Positions 60,960 to 64,000 of a DNA stretch of 64,000 bases are shown here, piece after piece. The DNA comes from Nitrospiraceae bacterium (GTDB lineage Bacteria; Nitrospirota; Thermodesulfovibrionia; UBA6902), in the NCBI GenBank assembly GCA_003599025.1, contig QZIL01000021.1:1-64000 (forward strand), given 5' to 3'. Position numbers and translations under genes: made by a program. A model generated the notes under the pieces. It searched no databases. It worked only from the letters and a program-made list of their open reading frames with translations, and was not told where the DNA came from. Positions within the stretch are counted from its first letter, which is position 1, and each line of letters starts with the position of its first letter.

Positions 60960-61047
60960 GTCCCTGTTCAGGCCGAAAGACAATTACAGTCAACAGGCCT
61001 CTTCATTTGCCACTGGTTATATCAAGCTATGTCTGCACTGTAACTAT

Positions 61048-63462
61048 ATGAAAAAGTTAGTTTTACAGTCGTTACTGGCTTTCATCCTCCTGGTATCCGG
61101 CAGAGATGGGATGGCGGAGTATGTCCCAGGGGAGGTCCTGGTCAAATTCAGGGGCACTTCAGCTGCATCAGCAATAAGGAATTTGCATTCAAGTGTCGGC
61201 TCACACAAGAAAAAGGAATTCGCCCGCACCGGTCTGCAGCATATAAAACTTCCTTCCGGCATGAGTGTGGAAAAGGCAGTTGAATATTACAGACAGGACC
61301 CGAATGTTGAGTATGCAGAGCCGAATTATATAGTGCACGCAGCAGCAATCCCGGATGATCCTTCATTTAACAGTCTATGGGGGCTTAACAACACAGGGCA
61401 ATCTGGTGGAACGAATGACGCAGACATAGATGCGCCCGAGGCCTGGGACACAATAACAGGGTCAGACAGCATCATAATTGCAGTTATTGATTCAGGCGTT
61501 GCATATGACCACCCGGATTTTGCGGACAACATATGGTCAAATACTAATGAAATACCATTTAACGGGATTGATGATGACGGAAACGGATATATTGATGATG
61601 TCTACGGCTGGGACTTTGTTGAGAATGACGGTTATCCTCAGGACTATAATTCACACGGCACACATGTAGCAGGCATTATAGCCGCACAGGGCAATAACGC
61701 AAGCGGTATCACAGGGATTATGTGGAACGCAAAAATAATGGCCGTACGGTTCCTCGGACTTACCGGAAGCGGTACAACCGCTGATGCCATTTCCGCGATC
61801 CTTTATGCAAGGGCAAACGGTGCCCGCGTAATCAATAACAGCTGGGGCAGCACTGACAACAGTCAGGCCTTAAAAGATGCAATTGACGAATTCCCAGGGG
61901 TTGTAGTCTGCGCTGCAGGCAATTCCAGCAACAACAACGACGGAACCACCACTTTTTATCCGGCAAGTCACGACAGTCCGAACATAATAGCTGTTGCTGC
62001 CACTGACCGGAATGACGGACTCGCTTCCTTTTCCAACTATGGAGCAACTAAAGTAGACCTTGCAGCACCTGGAGTGGATATATACAGCAATATTCCGTTA
62101 TTCAGTTATGGCCCTCCTGAAACTCTTTATAGTGAGAGTTTTGACACTACTTCGGGGCCGCTCCCGCTTTCAGGCTGGGACCGCGGCGGCACCTATTCTT
62201 CCTGGGCAGTGACTGGAGGGACAGGGACAGGAGGGACCAACAGCCTGGAAGACAGCCCCGGTGGTAATTATCTCAACTATACTGTGTCATGGGCAGGATA
62301 TATGACCCCGGTAGTTTCAGAGAAAAATTACAGGTATCTTCTGGGTTTTCAATGGAAAGGCAACCTCCAGAGCAATTATGATTATCTCGATATTATCCTG
62401 TCGGTTGACGGGGTCAACTGGGGGTGGATCGACTACCTTACAGGGTCCACAAGCGGGAATTTCTCGGGTTATTCAGTGGATTTAACAGAGTTCGCTGACA
62501 ACTATGATCAGTTTTACTTTGGCTTTGGATTGTATTCAAACGGCTCTGTTTCCGCGGATGGTGTGTATATTGATAATGTCACCCTTACAAAGGAGCCTAT
62601 ATCCATCTCCGGATACTCTTTCACAAGCTATAGCGGTACATCTATGGCAGCCCCTTACGTGGCAGGTGTTGCAGGTCTGGTCCTGGCAAATAATCCATCC
62701 CTGGATTACTACCAGGTAAAGGCCATCATCCTGAACAGTACAGACCCGAAAGCATCGCTCAGCGGCAAGGTCCTGACAGGCGGCAGACTGAATGCTAATA
62801 GTGCAGTCCTTAATTCAGCCTTTCCAAATACGCCTTCAGACCTGTCAGCTACAACAGTTTCTCCTTCACAGGTCAATCTCTCATGGAATGATAATGCCGT
62901 TGATGAAACTGGTTTTATGATCAGCCGGAAAAAGGGGGCAAATGGATCTTTTACAGATGTAGCTTCTGTCGGGGCAAACGTAATATCATATTCCGACACC
63001 GGCCTTTCACCGGGGACCACGTATTATTACAGAGTACGTGTATTCGGCGGGTCCTCAGGAGATTTCAACTTCTCTAACGAAGACAGCGCTACTACCCAGA
63101 CAACCCCTTCGAACAACAACAACGGAGGTGGGGGCGGCGGCGGGGGAGGTGGCGGCGGCTGTTTCATCGCCACAGCAGCATATGGCAGCATGATGCATCC
63201 ATACGTTAAAGAGCTGCGTGATTTCAGGGACAATTATCTTTTGACAAATGCCCCGGGACGGGCATTTGTCGAATTGTATTACCGGTATTCTCCCCCTGTT
63301 GCGGATACTATCAGGGAGAATGAAAGTTTGAAATTTATATCACGGCTGATACTCACACCTCTTGTCATTTTAATAGTATACCCGTACCATTTTATCGGCT
63401 TGTTATTTGTCCTCTCTGTTTCTGTAGCGGTCATAAGAAGATCGGTAAATATCAGAAGCTGA
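61048..63462 (+). CDS. Secreted subtilase (S8) with FN3 domain and CFI-box-CTERM tail
   Basis: From the ATG at 61048 ([10 protein letters not shown]...) a signal peptide of about 23 residues leads an 804-residue protein; the longer frame from 60940 lacks one. An I9/fervidolysin-like prodomain (about 25-100) precedes the S8 core: Asp147 ([13 protein letters not shown]), His202 (HGTHVAG), Asn263 (INNSWGS) and Ser532 (SGTSMAAPY). An insertion of about 150 residues lies between Asn and Ser. An FN3 domain (about 590-685), a poly-Gly linker (694-705) and the CFI-box-CTERM region ([10 protein letters not shown], then DFRDNYLLT and a hydrophobic end) follow. It is likely to be surface-anchored. Confidence 0.9.
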   Translation: MKKLVLQSLLAFILLVSGRDGMAEYVPGEVLVKFRGTSAASAIRNLHSSVGSHKKKEFARTGLQHIKLPSGMSVEKAVEYYRQDPNVEYAEPNYIVHAAAIPDDPSFNSLWGLNNTGQSGGTNDADIDAPEAWDTITGSDSIIIAVIDSGVAYDHPDFADNIWSNTNEIPFNGIDDDGNGYIDDVYGWDFVENDGYPQDYNSHGTHVAGIIAAQGNNASGITGIMWNAKIMAVRFLGLTGSGTTADAISAILYARANGARVINNSWGSTDNSQALKDAIDEFPGVVVCAAGNSSNNNDGTTTFYPASHDSPNIIAVAATDRNDGLASFSNYGATKVDLAAPGVDIYSNIPLFSYGPPETLYSESFDTTSGPLPLSGWDRGGTYSSWAVTGGTGTGGTNSLEDSPGGNYLNYTVSWAGYMTPVVSEKNYRYLLGFQWKGNLQSNYDYLDIILSVDGVNWGWIDYLTGSTSGNFSGYSVDLTEFADNYDQFYFGFGLYSNGSVSADGVYIDNVTLTKEPISISGYSFTSYSGTSMAAPYVAGVAGLVLANNPSLDYYQVKAIILNSTDPKASLSGKVLTGGRLNANSAVLNSAFPNTPSDLSATTVSPSQVNLSWNDNAVDETGFMISRKKGANGSFTDVASVGANVISYSDTGLSPGTTYYYRVRVFGGSSGDFNFSNEDSATTQTTPSNNNNGGGGGGGGGGGGCFIATAAYGSMMHPYVKELRDFRDNYLLTNAPGRAFVELYYRYSPPVADTIRENESLKFISRLILTPLVILIVYPYHFIGLLFVLSVSVAVIRRSVNIRS

Positions 63463-63510
63463 TTAGAACCCATCTCAAATCCAGGTAATATCTTCAAGGT
63501 TCCTTATATC

Positions 63511-63610
63511 GTCATTCCCGCGAAGGCGGGAATCCAGAATATTATATTTATGGTTCACCGTCTTCATGAGGACAACGTCTGGATGCCCGCTTACTACATG
63601 CGGGCATGAC
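63511..63610. repeat. Paired-hairpin palindromic repeat (GTCATTCC family)
   Basis: GTCATTCCCGCGAAGGCGGG with AATCCAG on the left and CTGGATGCCCGC...GCGGGCATGAC on the right, with about 45 nt of unrelated sequence between. It is located between convergent genes (the subtilase and the MFS gene) where transcription should end. Confidence 0.85.
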
Positions 63611-63649
63611 AATTAATTGCATTTCAATTACGAGAAAGGTTTTTGCCAT

Positions 63650-64000
63650 CTATAAGTTCGTTGATACATTTACCTTTCCGGAACAGGTAAAAAAAATCAC
63701 GGCACTCACCGCGAGCAGGAGGGCCGCTGCACCAAACGCCCTTCCATATCCGTACACCGATGCAATGATTCCGGAGACAATAGGGCCTGTCGTATGACCG
63801 ATATCCATTATCGACCCCAGTATTCCCATTGCCGAGCCGTGCGCCTCCCTGCTGCTGAGATCCGCTATCAATGCTGATGTTGCAGATGTTACTATGGACA
63901 GGCTGAGGCCGAACAAAATACTGAGGGCAAGAAGCGGTACAAACGAACCGAAATACTGAATGCTCCATATGCACGCAGCTCCTGTCAGCGCCCCGGTCGT
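63650..64000 (-). CDS. MFS transporter, C-terminal part (cut by window edge)
   Basis: The last 116 residues of a major facilitator protein on the minus strand, running into the window end. It shows four hydrophobic segments and the MFS motif-C/D-like SSREAHGSAMGILGSIMDIGHTTGPIVSG, typical of drug/metabolite efflux members. The ATG-like start near 63916 would be TTG and is only an internal codon (the frame continues SILFGLSL upstream). The substrate cannot be inferred. Confidence 0.8.
   Translation of the reverse strand, partial: TTGALTGAACIWSIQYFGSFVPLLALSILFGLSLSIVTSATSALIADLSSREAHGSAMGILGSIMDIGHTTGPIVSGIIASVYGYGRAFGAAALLLAVSAVIFFTCSGKVNVSTNL

Noticed and set aside
63080-63170. A microsatellite or assembly problem in the GGC/GGG run
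   Set aside because: It encodes the Gly linker usual before CFI-box-CTERM tails and the frame continues correctly through it.

Overview
The window reads as chromosomal DNA of a Gram-negative (diderm) bacterium of medium GC. An MsbA-type lipid A flippase, a Wza-like SLBB export protein, undecaprenyl-phosphate sugar chemistry, a protein ending in a CFI-box-CTERM tail and many short palindromic repeats would fit Nitrospirota (Thermodesulfovibrionia-like) or a Desulfobacterota relative. That placement is my inference; no rRNA or other decisive marker is present. I saw no tRNA, rRNA, CRISPR array, transposase or prophage.

Layout. 1-6.6 kb: two tandem GT4 glycosyltransferases, an ICMT-family methyltransferase beside msbA, a UDP-glucuronate-4-epimerase-like gene and a TIGR01777 protein. 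6.7-14.4 kb: tgt, an orphan MNT nucleotidyltransferase, two unrecognised genes that may form a cassette, a secreted trypsin-TPR protein, a DUF4258/DUF2283 pair, a CopD-like membrane protein and argS. 14.6-41.8 kb: one long minus-strand envelope polysaccharide supercluster. Reading 5' to 3' in its own direction it holds an HD-GYP protein, an HprK-like kinase, PqqD, a radical SAM/SPASM protein, a 48-residue Cys-containing peptide, an S26-peptidase/nucleotidyltransferase fusion, an ABC exporter, SLBB export protein, BY-kinase, O-antigen ligase/polymerase, flippase, methyltransferases, seven glycosyltransferases, DegT aminotransferase, a second radical SAM protein, WbqC, PIG-L deacetylase and a WecA-like initiating transferase. 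A divergent pair of receiver-domain proteins (42.4-44.5 kb) is the likely regulator. 44.7-49.3 kb: housekeeping genes (rho, cutA, osmC-like, HIT, HhH-GPD glycosylase, trmB). 49.4-53.8 kb: an AT-rich accessory island with a small basic protein, an ORF6N protein, a possible winged-helix protein, a GHKL ATPase and a Fic protein. 54.0-61.0 kb: an AddB/AddA-like helicase-nuclease pair and rsmA. The end holds a secreted subtilase with CFI-box-CTERM and a partial MFS transporter.

How it works together. The supercluster has a near-complete Wzx/Wzy-type export set: initiation on a lipid carrier, GT assembly, flipping, polymerisation, chain-length control and outer-membrane export, probably under c-di-GMP and phosphorelay control. 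Embedded in it is a RiPP-like cassette: radical SAM, adjacent candidate precursor, PqqD, HprK-like kinase, a protease-like domain fused to a nucleotidyltransferase, and an ABC exporter. This is the best candidate for an undescribed system.

Two further signals run across the window. A pair of about 150-170 nt foldback elements sits upstream of supercluster genes; their arms differ between copies yet still pair. Several families of short palindromic repeats occur between genes and also in frame inside tgt, argS and the addB- and addA-like genes, adding peptide segments to core enzymes.
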